DNA of 64,000 bases from ZC4RG17 sp036380875 (GTDB lineage: Bacteria > Actinomycetota > Acidimicrobiia > Spongiisociales > ZC4RG35), in assembly GCA_036380875.1 (NCBI GenBank), contig DASVDX010000086.1, positions 84,503 through 148,502 on the forward strand, given 5' to 3'. Both the position numbers and the translations under genes were made by a program. Position 1 is the stretch's first letter. Each line of letters opens with the position of its first letter. A model generated the notes under the pieces. It was not told where the DNA came from and searched no databases. It worked only from the letters and a program-made list of their open reading frames with translations. Shown piece by piece: positions 18,007-26,302 of the stretch.

Positions 18007-19236
18007 GTGACCGACATGTCCGACCCCACCGAGCATCTGAGACGCTACGCCGAGGACATCGCCTCTGCGGTGTCTCCTGCGCGCAGCCGCATCGCGGCCA
18101 TGGAAGCGATCGGCCGGGTTCAGGAGCTCGCCCCGGTACGCAGTCGGCGCCCGCTCGCCTACAAGGTGCAGGTGGCGGGAGCTCTGATGGCAGGGTTCTT
18201 CGTCCTCAACTTCGCCACCGCCGCCGTTGCCGACAACGCCGTGCCGGGCGACAGCCTCTACTTCCTCGACCGGACCTACGAACGGATCGCCGGCTGGTTC
18301 GGCGATACCGACCACCAGGCCGAACGGGCGGCGGAAGCCCAGGTCCTGCTCGAACGGGGAGACGTCCCCGGAGCTCTGCAAGTACTGGCCGAGGCGTCCC
18401 AGGTGACAGAACTCCGGGACACGGCGGCGATGGTGCTGGCCGCCGGGTTGGACGGGGAGACATTGGCAGAGCATGCCCGCAACCTGGTGGCGTACTTCGA
18501 AGTCCTGGCAGCCGACGAGGACCCACGCAGCCGCCAGGAGGCGCTGGCGGCGGTGCGGCTGGTCGCCACCCAGGTCGAGGCGAAGGCTCCCGCCTCGCCG
18601 TCCGGGGCCGGCCGCTCGGACGAGCGCCCGTCTCACGCCGATGAGACGGGCCGGCCCGATCACGCCGGCGGGCCCGGAGCGCCCGCCGACACCCCCTCCG
18701 GTACGTCACCCGCCGAAACAGGGTCTTCGAATCCGCCCGATCACGCCGACGAGACCGGCCCACCCGACCACGCCGGCCAGACCGGCCCACCCGACCACGC
18801 CGCCGACCCGGACGGAAATGGCTCTTCGTCCGGACAGGGCGGCAGCTCGTCTGGGGGCTCCAACCAAGGCTCGACCGGCGGGTCCGGCCGAGGATCCAGT
18901 CCGCCGGGCAACTCCGGGGGTTCGGGGCCACCCAGCGATGCTTCCGAACCCGGCCCGCCGGACAACACCGGCCAGCAAGGACCGCCCGCTCAGGGCGGTT
19001 CGAGTGGTGCCGGGGGCCAGTCCAACGCCCCCGGTCAGGGCAACTCCACCCCACCCGGTCAGGGAGGCTCGAACCCTGGGAAGGGAAACACCGACCCGCC
19101 CGGACAGAGTGGTTCCAACCCCGGCCAGGGCAACGCCACGCCGCCTGGACAGGGCGGCTCCAACCCGGGCCAAGGCGACTCCACGCCACCCGGCCAGGGC
19201 GGGCCCAACCCCGGGAAAGGCAACGCCGCGCCCTGA
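18007..19236 (+). CDS. DUF5667-like protein with Pro/Gly-rich repeat tail
   Basis: A 409-residue protein. Residues about 40-180 contain one hydrophobic helix (VAGALMAGFFVLNFATAA) followed by AVADNAVPGDSLYFLDRTYE, the hallmark of DUF5667-type proteins. From about residue 190 to the end the sequence is low complexity: PPDHA-type repeats with ETG/QTG, a serine-glycine tract, then four 15-residue repeats. The tail is probably extracytoplasmic and disordered. The gene stands before an ECF sigma factor, a position often held by DUF5667 proteins, so a membrane-linked regulatory role is possible. GTG 18007 is used; ATG 18016 is an alternative. Function unknown. Confidence 0.8.
   Translation: MTDMSDPTEHLRRYAEDIASAVSPARSRIAAMEAIGRVQELAPVRSRRPLAYKVQVAGALMAGFFVLNFATAAVADNAVPGDSLYFLDRTYERIAGWFGDTDHQAERAAEAQVLLERGDVPGALQVLAEASQVTELRDTAAMVLAAGLDGETLAEHARNLVAYFEVLAADEDPRSRQEALAAVRLVATQVEAKAPASPSGAGRSDERPSHADETGRPDHAGGPGAPADTPSGTSPAETGSSNPPDHADETGPPDHAGQTGPPDHAADPDGNGSSSGQGGSSSGGSNQGSTGGSGRGSSPPGNSGGSGPPSDASEPGPPDNTGQQGPPAQGGSSGAGGQSNAPGQGNSTPPGQGGSNPGKGNTDPPGQSGSNPGQGNATPPGQGGSNPGQGDSTPPGQGGPNPGKGNAAP
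19045..19224 (+). repeat. Four 45-bp in-frame tandem repeats
   Basis: Four consecutive 15-residue units of the form STPPGQGGSNPGKGN (variants begin TDPPGQS, ATPPGQG, STPPGQG) end the DUF5667-like protein. The units differ by a few substitutions, so the array is not freshly amplified but may still vary in copy number between strains. Confidence 0.85.
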
Positions 19237-19248
19237 CGGCATTGGGGG

Positions 19249-19275
19249 TTGACTTGAGCCTCGCCGACGTATCCT
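19249..19275 (+). promoter_or_regulatory. Promoter of ECF sigma gene, probably leaderless
   Basis: TTGACT (19249-19254) and TATCCT (19270-19275) are separated by 15 bases. The start codon GTG 19282 lies six bases after the -10 element, so transcription would begin at or next to the start codon. No Shine-Dalgarno sequence is present. Leaderless genes with this geometry are common in actinobacteria. The spacer is slightly short. Confidence 0.6.
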
Positions 19276-19281
19276 GACCGG

Positions 19282-19845
19282 GTGATCCCGCACCCGGCCG
19301 ATGCCTCCGCCCATTGGCCACCTCCCACCGAAGATGTCGTGGCCGCCCGCGATGGTGATCGCCAGGCGATGGGGCGCGTCCTCGCCGCCGGCCACCCGCG
19401 GCTCGTCGCCTTCTACCACGGCGTGGGGATGCCGGCCGACCTGGTCCACGAGATCGTCTCCGATTCGCTCGAGGGGATGGTCCGCAACTTCTCCAGACTG
19501 CGGGACCCGCAAGCGTTCGAAGCGTGGTTCTGGACGATCGCCCGGAACCGGATGCGCACGGCACTCCGCCGCTATCGCAACCGCCAGGAGGGCACCGACG
19601 CCTTCGTCTCCCCGCAAACGCCCGAAGAGAAGGCGATGTCGAGCCACGAGCACGATCTCATCCGCCAGGCGATGGCGTCGCTCAGCTTGAAGGACCGGGA
19701 GATCCTGTGGCTCCGAGAGGTGGAGGGCCTCGAGTACGAGGAGATCGGCACTCGTCTCGGGGCCACGGTCGGGACGGTCCGCGTCGCCTGTCATCGGGCG
19801 CGGAAGCGCTTGGAGGAAGCCTTCCAGCGCCTCGACAACGGATGA
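19282..19845 (+). CDS. ECF-type RNA polymerase sigma factor
   Basis: A 187-residue sigma-70 family protein with only regions 2 and 4. Region 2 includes LVHEIVSDSLEGMVRNF and FEAWFWTIARNRM (about 50-95). Region 4 includes LSLKDREILWLREVEGLEYEE style helix-turn-helix (core YEEIGTRLGATVGTVRVACH, about 152-171). No anti-sigma gene with a clear zinc-binding motif is adjacent; the DUF5667-like protein upstream is the nearest candidate partner. GTG 19282 is likely leaderless. The stop overlaps the next gene as ATGA. Confidence 0.9.
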   Translation: MIPHPADASAHWPPPTEDVVAARDGDRQAMGRVLAAGHPRLVAFYHGVGMPADLVHEIVSDSLEGMVRNFSRLRDPQAFEAWFWTIARNRMRTALRRYRNRQEGTDAFVSPQTPEEKAMSSHEHDLIRQAMASLSLKDREILWLREVEGLEYEEIGTRLGATVGTVRVACHRARKRLEEAFQRLDNG

Positions 19846-20609
19846 TCACCTCCACGTCCAATCCACTGGTCAAGGAACTGGTGCGGCTCCGTGAGCGCCG
19901 ACGCCGGGACTCCTCCGGCACTTTCGTGATCGAAGGGCGACGGGAGGTGGCCTTGGCTGTGGCAGCCGGCGTCGAAATCCGCCAACTGATCGTTTCGCCT
20001 CCCCTCGCCGGTGAGCCTCCGGAAGTCGACGCGCCGGTCGTCGAGATGGCCGAGGAACCGTTCCGGAAAGCCTCGGTCCGCCAGAACCCCGACGGCGTCC
20101 TCGCCGTCGCCCGCCACCTCGACACGAGCCTCGGGACTCGCACGCTCCCGCCCGACCCACTGGTGCTCCTGGTGGAGGGGATCGAGAAGCCGGGCAATCT
20201 GGGGGCGATGCTGCGCACCGCAGACGCCGCCGGCGTCGACCTCGTCGTGGTCGCCGACCCGGCCACCGACGTCCACAACCCCAACGTCGTGCGGGCCAGC
20301 CAGGGGGCGCTCTTCACCGTTCCAGTGGCAGTCGCCGACCGGGAACAGGTCCTGTGCTGGCTCGAGGAGCGCGCCGTGCGCCTCATAGCCACCACCCCCG
20401 ACGCCACCGACGAGTTGTGGCACACGGATCTCACCGGGCCGATCGCCCTCGCCATCGGGGCAGAAGCCACCGGGCTCAGCCCTGGGACGCTCGAGGCGGC
20501 CTCTCAACTCGTCAAGGTGCCGATGTACGGTCGCGTCGACAGCCTGAATGCCTCGGTCACCGCCGGGATCGCTCTGTACGAGGCTCTGCGGCAGCGTCGC
20601 TCCGATTGA
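19842..20609 (+). CDS. SpoU/TrmH-family RNA 2'-O-methyltransferase
   Basis: A 255-residue SPOUT enzyme that probably methylates a ribose in rRNA or tRNA using SAM. An N-terminal substrate-binding segment (VKELVRLRERRRRDSSGTFV) precedes the catalytic knot, with motif 1 EGIEKPGNLGAMLRTADAAG, motif 2 around AIGAEATGLS and motif 3 VPMYGRVDSLNASV. ATG 19842 overlaps the sigma-factor stop; the longer frame from 19524 lies inside that gene. The exact RNA target is not predictable (RlmB or TsnR-like relatives exist). Confidence 0.9.
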   Translation: MITSTSNPLVKELVRLRERRRRDSSGTFVIEGRREVALAVAAGVEIRQLIVSPPLAGEPPEVDAPVVEMAEEPFRKASVRQNPDGVLAVARHLDTSLGTRTLPPDPLVLLVEGIEKPGNLGAMLRTADAAGVDLVVVADPATDVHNPNVVRASQGALFTVPVAVADREQVLCWLEERAVRLIATTPDATDELWHTDLTGPIALAIGAEATGLSPGTLEAASQLVKVPMYGRVDSLNASVTAGIALYEALRQRRSD

Positions 20610-20625
20610 ACACAAAGACTTGCTA

Positions 20626-20641
20626 TCGAACACATGTTCGA
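20626..20641 (+). promoter_or_regulatory. LexA (SOS) box
   Basis: TCGAACACATGTTCGA is a perfect match to the actinobacterial SOS operator TCGAAC-N4-GTTCGA. It lies 19 bases before the ATG of the exonuclease/GIY-YIG gene and overlaps the probable core promoter (TTGCTA at 20620-20625). LexA bound here would block that gene until DNA damage. Confidence 0.88.
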
Positions 20642-20659
20642 TTAGAAGTCTGAGGCACC

Positions 20660-22282
20660 ATGTCGGCTGCCTACCAGCCCAGCTTCGACGAACTGGGCAT
20701 CCCGCTCTCCGAGGTCACGTTCTGCGTCCTCGATCTCGAGACGACGGGTGGGTCGGCGGCGCTGTGTGAGATCACCGAGGTCGGCGCCGCCCGCTATCGC
20801 ATGGGCGAGGAAGTCGCCACCTTCCAGACGCTCGTCAACCCAGGGGTGGCGATCCCGCCTTTCATCACGGTCCTCACCGGCATCACCCAGGCGATGGTGG
20901 TCGAAGCTCCGGCCATCGAAGAGGTCCTGCCGTCACTCCTCGAGTTCATCGGCAACTCGGTCGTCGTCGGCCACAACCTCCGCTTCGACCTGTCGTTCCT
21001 CGATGCTGCGGCCCGCCGGCTCGGGTACCCGAAGGTCTCGAACCGAACGCTCGACACCGTTGCGCTGGCACGCCGGCTAGTGCGCAATGAAGTCCGCAAC
21101 CTGAAGCTGTCGACGCTCGCCGCCCACTTCCGCTCCCCCGTCACGCCCACACATCGTGCACTCGACGATGCCCGCGCCACCGCCTATGTGCTCTGGGGGC
21201 TCCTCGAACGCGCCGGATCGCTCGGCGTCACCTTCCTCGACGATCTCCTCCAACTGCCCACGGCCCGCGGGTCGGCCCACTATCGCAAGATCGCCCTCTC
21301 CGACGACCTCCCCCGCCGACCCGGCGTGTACATGTTCAAGGACCGCAACGGGTCCGTCTTCTATGTGGGAAAGGCCACGAATCTGCGTTCGAGGGTCCGT
21401 TCGTATTTCTACGGCGATGACCGCCGCTCTGTCACCGACATGATGCGGGAGCTGCACTCGATCGACTATCGCGTGTGCGAGACGGCCATCGAGGCGGAGG
21501 TGACGGAGCTGCGGATGATCCACTCGCACCGCCCCCGTCACAACCGCCGATCGAAGCCGCCCAAGGCGTCCCACTTCGTCAAGCTCACCCGGGAGGCGTT
21601 CCCGCGCCTTTCCCTGGTGCGAACTCTGAAAGAGGACGGCGAGTGCTACCTGGGCCCGTTTCGCACTCGCCGAGCGGCGGAAACGGTCCTCTTGGCGTTG
21701 TGGGACGCGGTTCCGATCCGTCGCTGCAGCGGCCGCCCCGGTACGCGGTCGACGACGTGCGCCATGGCCCAGATGGGCGTGGCCCTGTGCCCCTGCGACG
21801 GAACCCTCACTCGCGAGGAGTATTCACCGGTGGTCGAACTGCTCAGGGAAGGGATCGACTCCCGGCCGGAGCTGCTCCTCCAGCCGTTGGCGGAGCGTAT
21901 GGAGCGAATGGCCGCCGAGCAGCGGTTCGAGGAGGCCGCCGTGGCACGGGATCGCCATCGTGCCCTGGCTAGGGCCCTCGAGCGTCGCCGGGCCTGGCGT
22001 GCGCTGTGTGACGCCGGCACCATCGAAGTGCTGGGAGCGGACGGCGAACGAGTGCTGATCCAGGGCGGACGCCTGGTCCATTCGTGGAAAGGCCCTTCCG
22101 GGCCCCCTCTCACCGTGGTCGAGACCGCCGACTCTCCTCCCACGCCGGTGCCGCCCGATGTTCTCGCCGCCGAGGAGGCACATCTGTTGTGGCGCTGGCT
22201 GTGCTCGGAGGGGGTGCGGCTGATCCACGCCGACGGCCCCCTCCAGCTTCCTGCTCGGCGGGTGCCGGCCCTAGCGGTATGA
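20660..22282 (+). CDS. DEDD exonuclease (DnaQ-like) fused to GIY-YIG nuclease domain
   Basis: A 540-residue fusion. Residues about 18-190 form a DnaQ/epsilon-type 3'-5' exonuclease with ExoI LDLETTG, ExoII HNLRFDLSFL and ExoIII HRALDDARAT. Residues about 215-300 form a UvrC/Cho-like GIY-YIG domain (PGVYMFKD, FYVGKATNLRSRV). A UvrB-contact-like helix (QRFEEAAVARDRHR) follows near residue 420. The helix-hairpin-helix and RNase-H-like domain of full UvrC are absent. Such fusions occur in actinobacteria as presumed alternative repair nucleases. The LexA box just upstream makes it a likely SOS gene. ATG 20660 is the first codon after the operator. Confidence 0.93.
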   Translation: MSAAYQPSFDELGIPLSEVTFCVLDLETTGGSAALCEITEVGAARYRMGEEVATFQTLVNPGVAIPPFITVLTGITQAMVVEAPAIEEVLPSLLEFIGNSVVVGHNLRFDLSFLDAAARRLGYPKVSNRTLDTVALARRLVRNEVRNLKLSTLAAHFRSPVTPTHRALDDARATAYVLWGLLERAGSLGVTFLDDLLQLPTARGSAHYRKIALSDDLPRRPGVYMFKDRNGSVFYVGKATNLRSRVRSYFYGDDRRSVTDMMRELHSIDYRVCETAIEAEVTELRMIHSHRPRHNRRSKPPKASHFVKLTREAFPRLSLVRTLKEDGECYLGPFRTRRAAETVLLALWDAVPIRRCSGRPGTRSTTCAMAQMGVALCPCDGTLTREEYSPVVELLREGIDSRPELLLQPLAERMERMAAEQRFEEAAVARDRHRALARALERRRAWRALCDAGTIEVLGADGERVLIQGGRLVHSWKGPSGPPLTVVETADSPPTPVPPDVLAAEEAHLLWRWLCSEGVRLIHADGPLQLPARRVPALAV

Positions 22283-22310
22283 GCGTTTTTCTCTCCTAAC
22301 CTTGCGAGGG

Positions 22311-24305
22311 ATGCGCTTCATCGTCCGTCCCGGCACCGACCCGGTCGCCACTGCCGACGCCACCCTCCTCAAGACTCTCGGGTTGCCATATGGCGGCGTC
22401 GTGGCGGTGGGCAAGACCCACGTCCTGGTCAAGGCCGGCACCGTTCCCGAGCCCACCGCCCTCCTGCTCGGGCCGCGGGCGCAGCGCAACGCCGGCGTGT
22501 CCGCAGGAACCAGCGTCGACGTGACCCGGGCGGTGCTCGCCCCCGCTGCCATCGTCGTGCTCGACCAAGAAGAGACACCCGACGATCCCGGGCGGCTCGT
22601 GGCGGCCTGGCAAGGCCGTCCCGTCAGCTCCGGCGACCACATCGACTTGCCCGACGAGGGTGAGGCGAGGATCGCCGAGGTCGTCCCGAACGGGGCGGCG
22701 ATGGTCGGCCCGGCAACCAGAATCGTGGGGCTGGCGGACCGCGTCTCGGTAGCAACCCCAACGAAAACCGCGGCGCCTGATCCGTCTCCTGTCCAGAGCC
22801 AGACCACGGAACGCAAGGAACGGGTCACGAGCGACGCCGCCCTGCTCGCCGGCTTGGAGACCCAGCGGGATCTGCTCGCCGGTTGGCTCACCCTCCTCAC
22901 CTCCCCTCAAGACCTGCCCGCCACCTGGGGACTCCCCCGCGTCGCCGGCGTGTGGGTCGAGGGGCCACCGGGATGCGGACGACCCGAACTCGTCCGGGCG
23001 GCGGCAGGCGACGTCGCCGTGCCACTCCACGATGTGGCGTTGGACCGGGTCTTCAAGCCCGAGCGCCTCCTCGAGGTGCTGCAGGGAGCGCTTGCCAAGG
23101 CCGGTGACCGGGGTGTGATCTTCGTCGACCGCGTCGAACTGCTCACCGGCGACGACGCTCTCTCCAACTACCGAACCCAGTTCGGCGCCGTCTTCCGCTG
23201 GTTCCTCGATTCGGCGGCGGAGCGTCGCGGGCTGGCGGTGGTGCTGGGCGCCTCCTCCCTCGGCACGGTCGACCCGGGGCTGGCGTCCAATCCCCTGCTG
23301 CCCCGATCGCTGTCGATCCCCCCTCCCGACATCGAGAGGCGAAAGCTCCTCTTCCAGGCGGCGCTGTCAGACGTGCCCGTGAGCGATATCGACTACGCCA
23401 CCCTCGCCGCCCGTTCGGCCGGGTTCTCGGGGACCGACATCGTGGGGGCGGTGCTCCACGCTTCTGCCGGCCTCGCCCGGCGGGGCGGCATGCTCACGAC
23501 CGCCGAGATCCTCGATGCGATCCGCGACACCACCCCTTCCTTGGGTTCGACATCGATCGGCGAGATCCCGTCGCACGGCTTCGACCAGGTCGCCGACCTC
23601 GTTGAGGTGAAACAGCGGCTCACCGAGGCGGTGATCTGGCCGATTTCCCAGCCGGAGCGCTTCAAGGCACTGGGGATCGACCCACCGCGGGGAATCCTCC
23701 TCCATGGGCCGCCCGGCACAGGCAAGACATTTGTCGTCAGGGCCGTTGCTCACGAGGCGGGAGCCGCCTTCTTCCCCATCAAGGGAGCAGAACTGCTCGA
23801 CAAATACGTGGGCGAGTCGGAGCGCGGCGTGCGCGACGTGTTCGCCCGGGCTCGCACCGCCGCCCCGTCCATCATCTTCTTCGACGAGCTCGACGCCCTC
23901 GCCCCCGTGCGAGGCCGCTCCACGACGAGCGTGACCGACTCGGTGGTGGCAGCACTCCTCACCGAACTGGACGGCGTCACCGAACGCGGCGACGTGGCGG
24001 TGATCGGCGCCACCAACCGCCCAGACCTGATCGACCCGGCGCTGTTGCGCAGCGGCCGGTTCGAGACCCACATCGAGCTGGGCTTGCCCGATGTCACCGC
24101 CCGGCGGGCGATGCTCGACATCACCGACGTACCGTTCGCCGACGACGTCGACCTCGACGAGCTGGCTCAGATGACGGAAGGTCTGTCCTTCGCCGACCTC
24201 GAGGGGATGCTGCGGGAGGCAGCGCTCACCGCCCTCCGCCGCGACACATCCGCCCGCGAGGTCACCCTCGCCGATCTCATGGCGGCGCGGGAGCGATTCC
24301 TATGA
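22311..24305 (+). CDS. Cdc48/p97-like AAA+ ATPase with degenerate first domain
   Basis: A 664-residue tandem AAA+ protein like the Cdc48-type ATPases of mycobacteria. An N-terminal domain (1-150) resembles the double-psi barrel. D1 (about 205-400) has GPPGCGRP in place of a Walker A and FVDRVE in place of Walker B DE, so it likely binds nucleotide poorly or not at all. D2 (about 425-660) is canonical: GPPGTGKT with K472, IIFFDELDAL with D525/E526, GATNRPDLIDPALLRSGRF. It probably unfolds or remodels proteins. ATG 22311 lies eight bases after a -10-like TAACCT, suggesting a leaderless transcript. It converges on and overlaps the LLM gene stop. Confidence 0.9.
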   Translation: MRFIVRPGTDPVATADATLLKTLGLPYGGVVAVGKTHVLVKAGTVPEPTALLLGPRAQRNAGVSAGTSVDVTRAVLAPAAIVVLDQEETPDDPGRLVAAWQGRPVSSGDHIDLPDEGEARIAEVVPNGAAMVGPATRIVGLADRVSVATPTKTAAPDPSPVQSQTTERKERVTSDAALLAGLETQRDLLAGWLTLLTSPQDLPATWGLPRVAGVWVEGPPGCGRPELVRAAAGDVAVPLHDVALDRVFKPERLLEVLQGALAKAGDRGVIFVDRVELLTGDDALSNYRTQFGAVFRWFLDSAAERRGLAVVLGASSLGTVDPGLASNPLLPRSLSIPPPDIERRKLLFQAALSDVPVSDIDYATLAARSAGFSGTDIVGAVLHASAGLARRGGMLTTAEILDAIRDTTPSLGSTSIGEIPSHGFDQVADLVEVKQRLTEAVIWPISQPERFKALGIDPPRGILLHGPPGTGKTFVVRAVAHEAGAAFFPIKGAELLDKYVGESERGVRDVFARARTAAPSIIFFDELDALAPVRGRSTTSVTDSVVAALLTELDGVTERGDVAVIGATNRPDLIDPALLRSGRFETHIELGLPDVTARRAMLDITDVPFADDVDLDELAQMTEGLSFADLEGMLREAALTALRRDTSAREVTLADLMAARERFL

Positions 24306-25217
24306 CGATCTCAGCTGTTCGATGACCGGAGCGAAGTCCCGGAGCGATTGCTGCTGTATCACCGGGTAGTTGATCCCCCACCGCTCACGCCGTTCCACCA
24401 AGTCGGCGGCTACCTCCTCAGGTGAGCCGACCAGGAAGTGAGGCGAGGCGAGGATCGCCTCAGGTTCGGTGTCCCACACCTGCGCCAGCTTCTCTGCGCC
24501 CTGGTTCCGATCCCCGACTTCGAGACCGAAGGTGAGGATGTTCAACTCCAGGTCGTCGAATCGCTCGCCGGCGACTTCCCTCACCCGGTCGATCTTGCGG
24601 TCGATCAGCTCCCCCGCCCTCACGAGACGGTCCCGCAAGTCGCGGCGGTTGGTGATCTCCCCCGCCGAGATGCCGACGATGTCGGCGTAGCGGGCGGCGA
24701 TGCCGAGCATCCGCCGGCCACCGCCCCCGATGAGGAGGGTGGGCCGCCCCTCCCCCGGCTTCGGGAGGCCGTCGTGATGGATCCGGTAGTGCTCGCCGTC
24801 GAAGTCGACCGGGCCGTCCGCCCACGTCCGGCGCAGGACGATGACCGCTTCCTCGAAGCGGTCCACCTGCACCTTCGGGGGATCCTTGCGGATGCCGGAG
24901 GCGGCGTAGTCGACCTCGTCCCACCCGGTGCCGATGCCCAGCTCCAACCGCCCGTCGCTGAGCAGGTCGACGGTGGCCGCTTCCTTCGCCAGGACCGCCG
25001 GGTGGCGAAAGTCGTTGGCCAACACCAACGTCCCGATCCTGAGCGACGTGTGCTCGGCGGCCATCGCCAGTGCTGGAAGCGGCGCCAGCTTGTCCGAGAA
25101 GTGGTCGGAGATGAACAGCGTGGAGTAGCCGAGATCCTCGGCCATCCGGATCTGGTCGAGCCACTCCTGGCGGGAGGCGGCCCGGCCCACCATCGCCCCG
25201 AACCTGAATGGTTGCAT
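24300..25217 (-). CDS. LLM-class F420-dependent oxidoreductase
   Basis: A 305-residue TIM-barrel oxidoreductase of the luciferase-like family. It starts MQPFRFGAMVGRAASRQEW; RIGTLVLANDFRHPAVLAKE and GRLELGIGTGWDEVDY are typical of the F420-using subfamily. LIGGGGRRMLGIAARYADIV is also conserved. The substrate is unknown. ATG 25217 is chosen; the frame extends to 25295 inside hisA without a better start. TACGCT lies six bases upstream of the ATG on the minus strand, so the gene may have its own leaderless promoter inside the end of hisA. Confidence 0.88.
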   Translation of the reverse strand: MQPFRFGAMVGRAASRQEWLDQIRMAEDLGYSTLFISDHFSDKLAPLPALAMAAEHTSLRIGTLVLANDFRHPAVLAKEAATVDLLSDGRLELGIGTGWDEVDYAASGIRKDPPKVQVDRFEEAVIVLRRTWADGPVDFDGEHYRIHHDGLPKPGEGRPTLLIGGGGRRMLGIAARYADIVGISAGEITNRRDLRDRLVRAGELIDRKIDRVREVAGERFDDLELNILTFGLEVGDRNQGAEKLAQVWDTEPEAILASPHFLVGSPEEVAADLVERRERWGINYPVIQQQSLRDFAPVIEQLRSS

Positions 25218-25236
25218 CGTCCGAGCGTACCGACGC

Positions 25237-25932
25237 TCAGATACGGAGACGCTCGCGAGCCTCCGCCAGCGTGAAGCGCCGATCGTAGAGGGCACGCCCG
25301 ACTACGACCGCCTCACAACCGAGCGCGGCGAGCGGATCGAGGTCGCCCAGCGTGCCGACCCCGCCAGAGGCGATCACTCTGAACCTCCCGTCTTCGATCA
25401 CCTTCCGGGTCAGGTCGACGTCGGCCCCTTCCAGGGTGCCGTCGCGGCCGATACCTGTGACCAAGAGTCGCGGAACGCCCGCGTCGGCGAGCCCATCCAA
25501 CACCGAATGGAGCGACTTGCCCTCGTCGAGCCACCCCGCTCCCGTCGCCTTGTCACCTCGCACGTCCACTGCGGCCACGCAGCGCTCCCCCAGGCCGACC
25601 AAGCTCTCCGGGTGCCACACGGCTGCCGTGCCCATCACCACCCGCTGCGCACCGAGATCCAGCACTCGCTGGGCGATCTCTGCAGTGCGGATGCCTCCAC
25701 CGGCCTGGTACGGGACTCCCGCCCTTCCCAGCTCCTCCCACAAGGCATAGTCGGGCTCCCCCGAACGGGCCCCTTCGAGATCGACGACATGCACCCGCTG
25801 AGCACCCTCTTCGAGCCACGCCTTTGCCGTCGCCACCGGGTCCGACCCGTATTCGGTCACCCGCGAGTAGTCACCACGCAGCAGCCGCACGACCTTGCCC
25901 TCGAGGACATCGACGGCGGGGATGACTTCCAA
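25237..25932 (-). CDS. hisA: ProFAR isomerase
   Basis: The 231-residue (beta-alpha)8 enzyme opens the ribose of ProFAR, giving PRFAR in histidine synthesis. Both phosphate-binding halves and catalytic aspartates are visible: IPAVDVLEGKVVRL with D8 near the start, and VTGIGRDGTLEGAD around residue 167. In some actinobacteria HisA doubles as PriA for tryptophan; that cannot be excluded from sequence alone. The start is TTG 25932, with AGGAGG five bases upstream. It diverges from the main his operon across 67 bases that hold a palindrome. Confidence 0.93.
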   Translation of the reverse strand: MEVIPAVDVLEGKVVRLLRGDYSRVTEYGSDPVATAKAWLEEGAQRVHVVDLEGARSGEPDYALWEELGRAGVPYQAGGGIRTAEIAQRVLDLGAQRVVMGTAAVWHPESLVGLGERCVAAVDVRGDKATGAGWLDEGKSLHSVLDGLADAGVPRLLVTGIGRDGTLEGADVDLTRKVIEDGRFRVIASGGVGTLGDLDPLAALGCEAVVVGRALYDRRFTLAEARERLRI

Positions 25933-25953
25933 GTTGACCTCCTGTATTCACGC

Positions 25954-25982
25954 GCTAATGTTGTAGCACGTTAAAACGCTAC
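25954..25982. promoter_or_regulatory. Candidate operator between hisA and his operon
   Basis: A perfect palindrome GTAGC-N3-TTAA-N3-GCTAC spans 25963-25982, and an overlapping half-site pair GCTA-N6-TAGC spans 25954-25967. The repeated TAGC/GCTA half-sites lie between two divergent histidine units, next to a TrpR-like regulator gene. TrpR itself recognises CTAG-type half-sites. The palindrome is seen; binding by the neighbouring regulator is inferred. Confidence 0.55.
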
Positions 25983-25999
25983 TACGGAATTCGACCCCA

Positions 26000-26302
26000 A
26001 TGACTCTGCAAAACGAGGACTGGCGCAACGAGGACACCGCTTCTCTGTTCGAGGCGATCCTCTCGCTGCAGACGGCCGAGGAGGCCGCCGCCTTCTTCCG
26101 TGATCTCTGCACGTTACGCGAGCTAGCGGACCTGTCGCACCGCTGGAAGGTGGCCCGGCTCCTCGACGATGGGCTCCCCTACCGGGAGATCGCCGAGCGC
26201 ACCGGAGCCTCGACCGCCACCGTCACCCGCATCAACCAGTGGCTGCAACACGGCGCCGGCGGGTACCGCCTGGCTCTCGACCGCATGAAGGAACGCTCAT
26301 GA
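26000..26302 (+). CDS. TrpR-like (YerC/YecD family) regulator
   Basis: A 100-residue all-helical protein of the TrpR superfamily. The helix-turn-helix core is YREIAERTGASTATVTRINQ (about residues 61-80), preceded by RELADLSHRWKVARLL. It is the first gene of the his operon and overlaps hisG by ATGA. Comparative studies have linked YerC-type proteins to histidine gene control in Gram-positive bacteria, and the palindrome just upstream fits autoregulation. The histidine or other ligand is not known. ATG 26000 is the only suitable start. Confidence 0.85.
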   Translation: MTLQNEDWRNEDTASLFEAILSLQTAEEAAAFFRDLCTLRELADLSHRWKVARLLDDGLPYREIAERTGASTATVTRINQWLQHGAGGYRLALDRMKERS

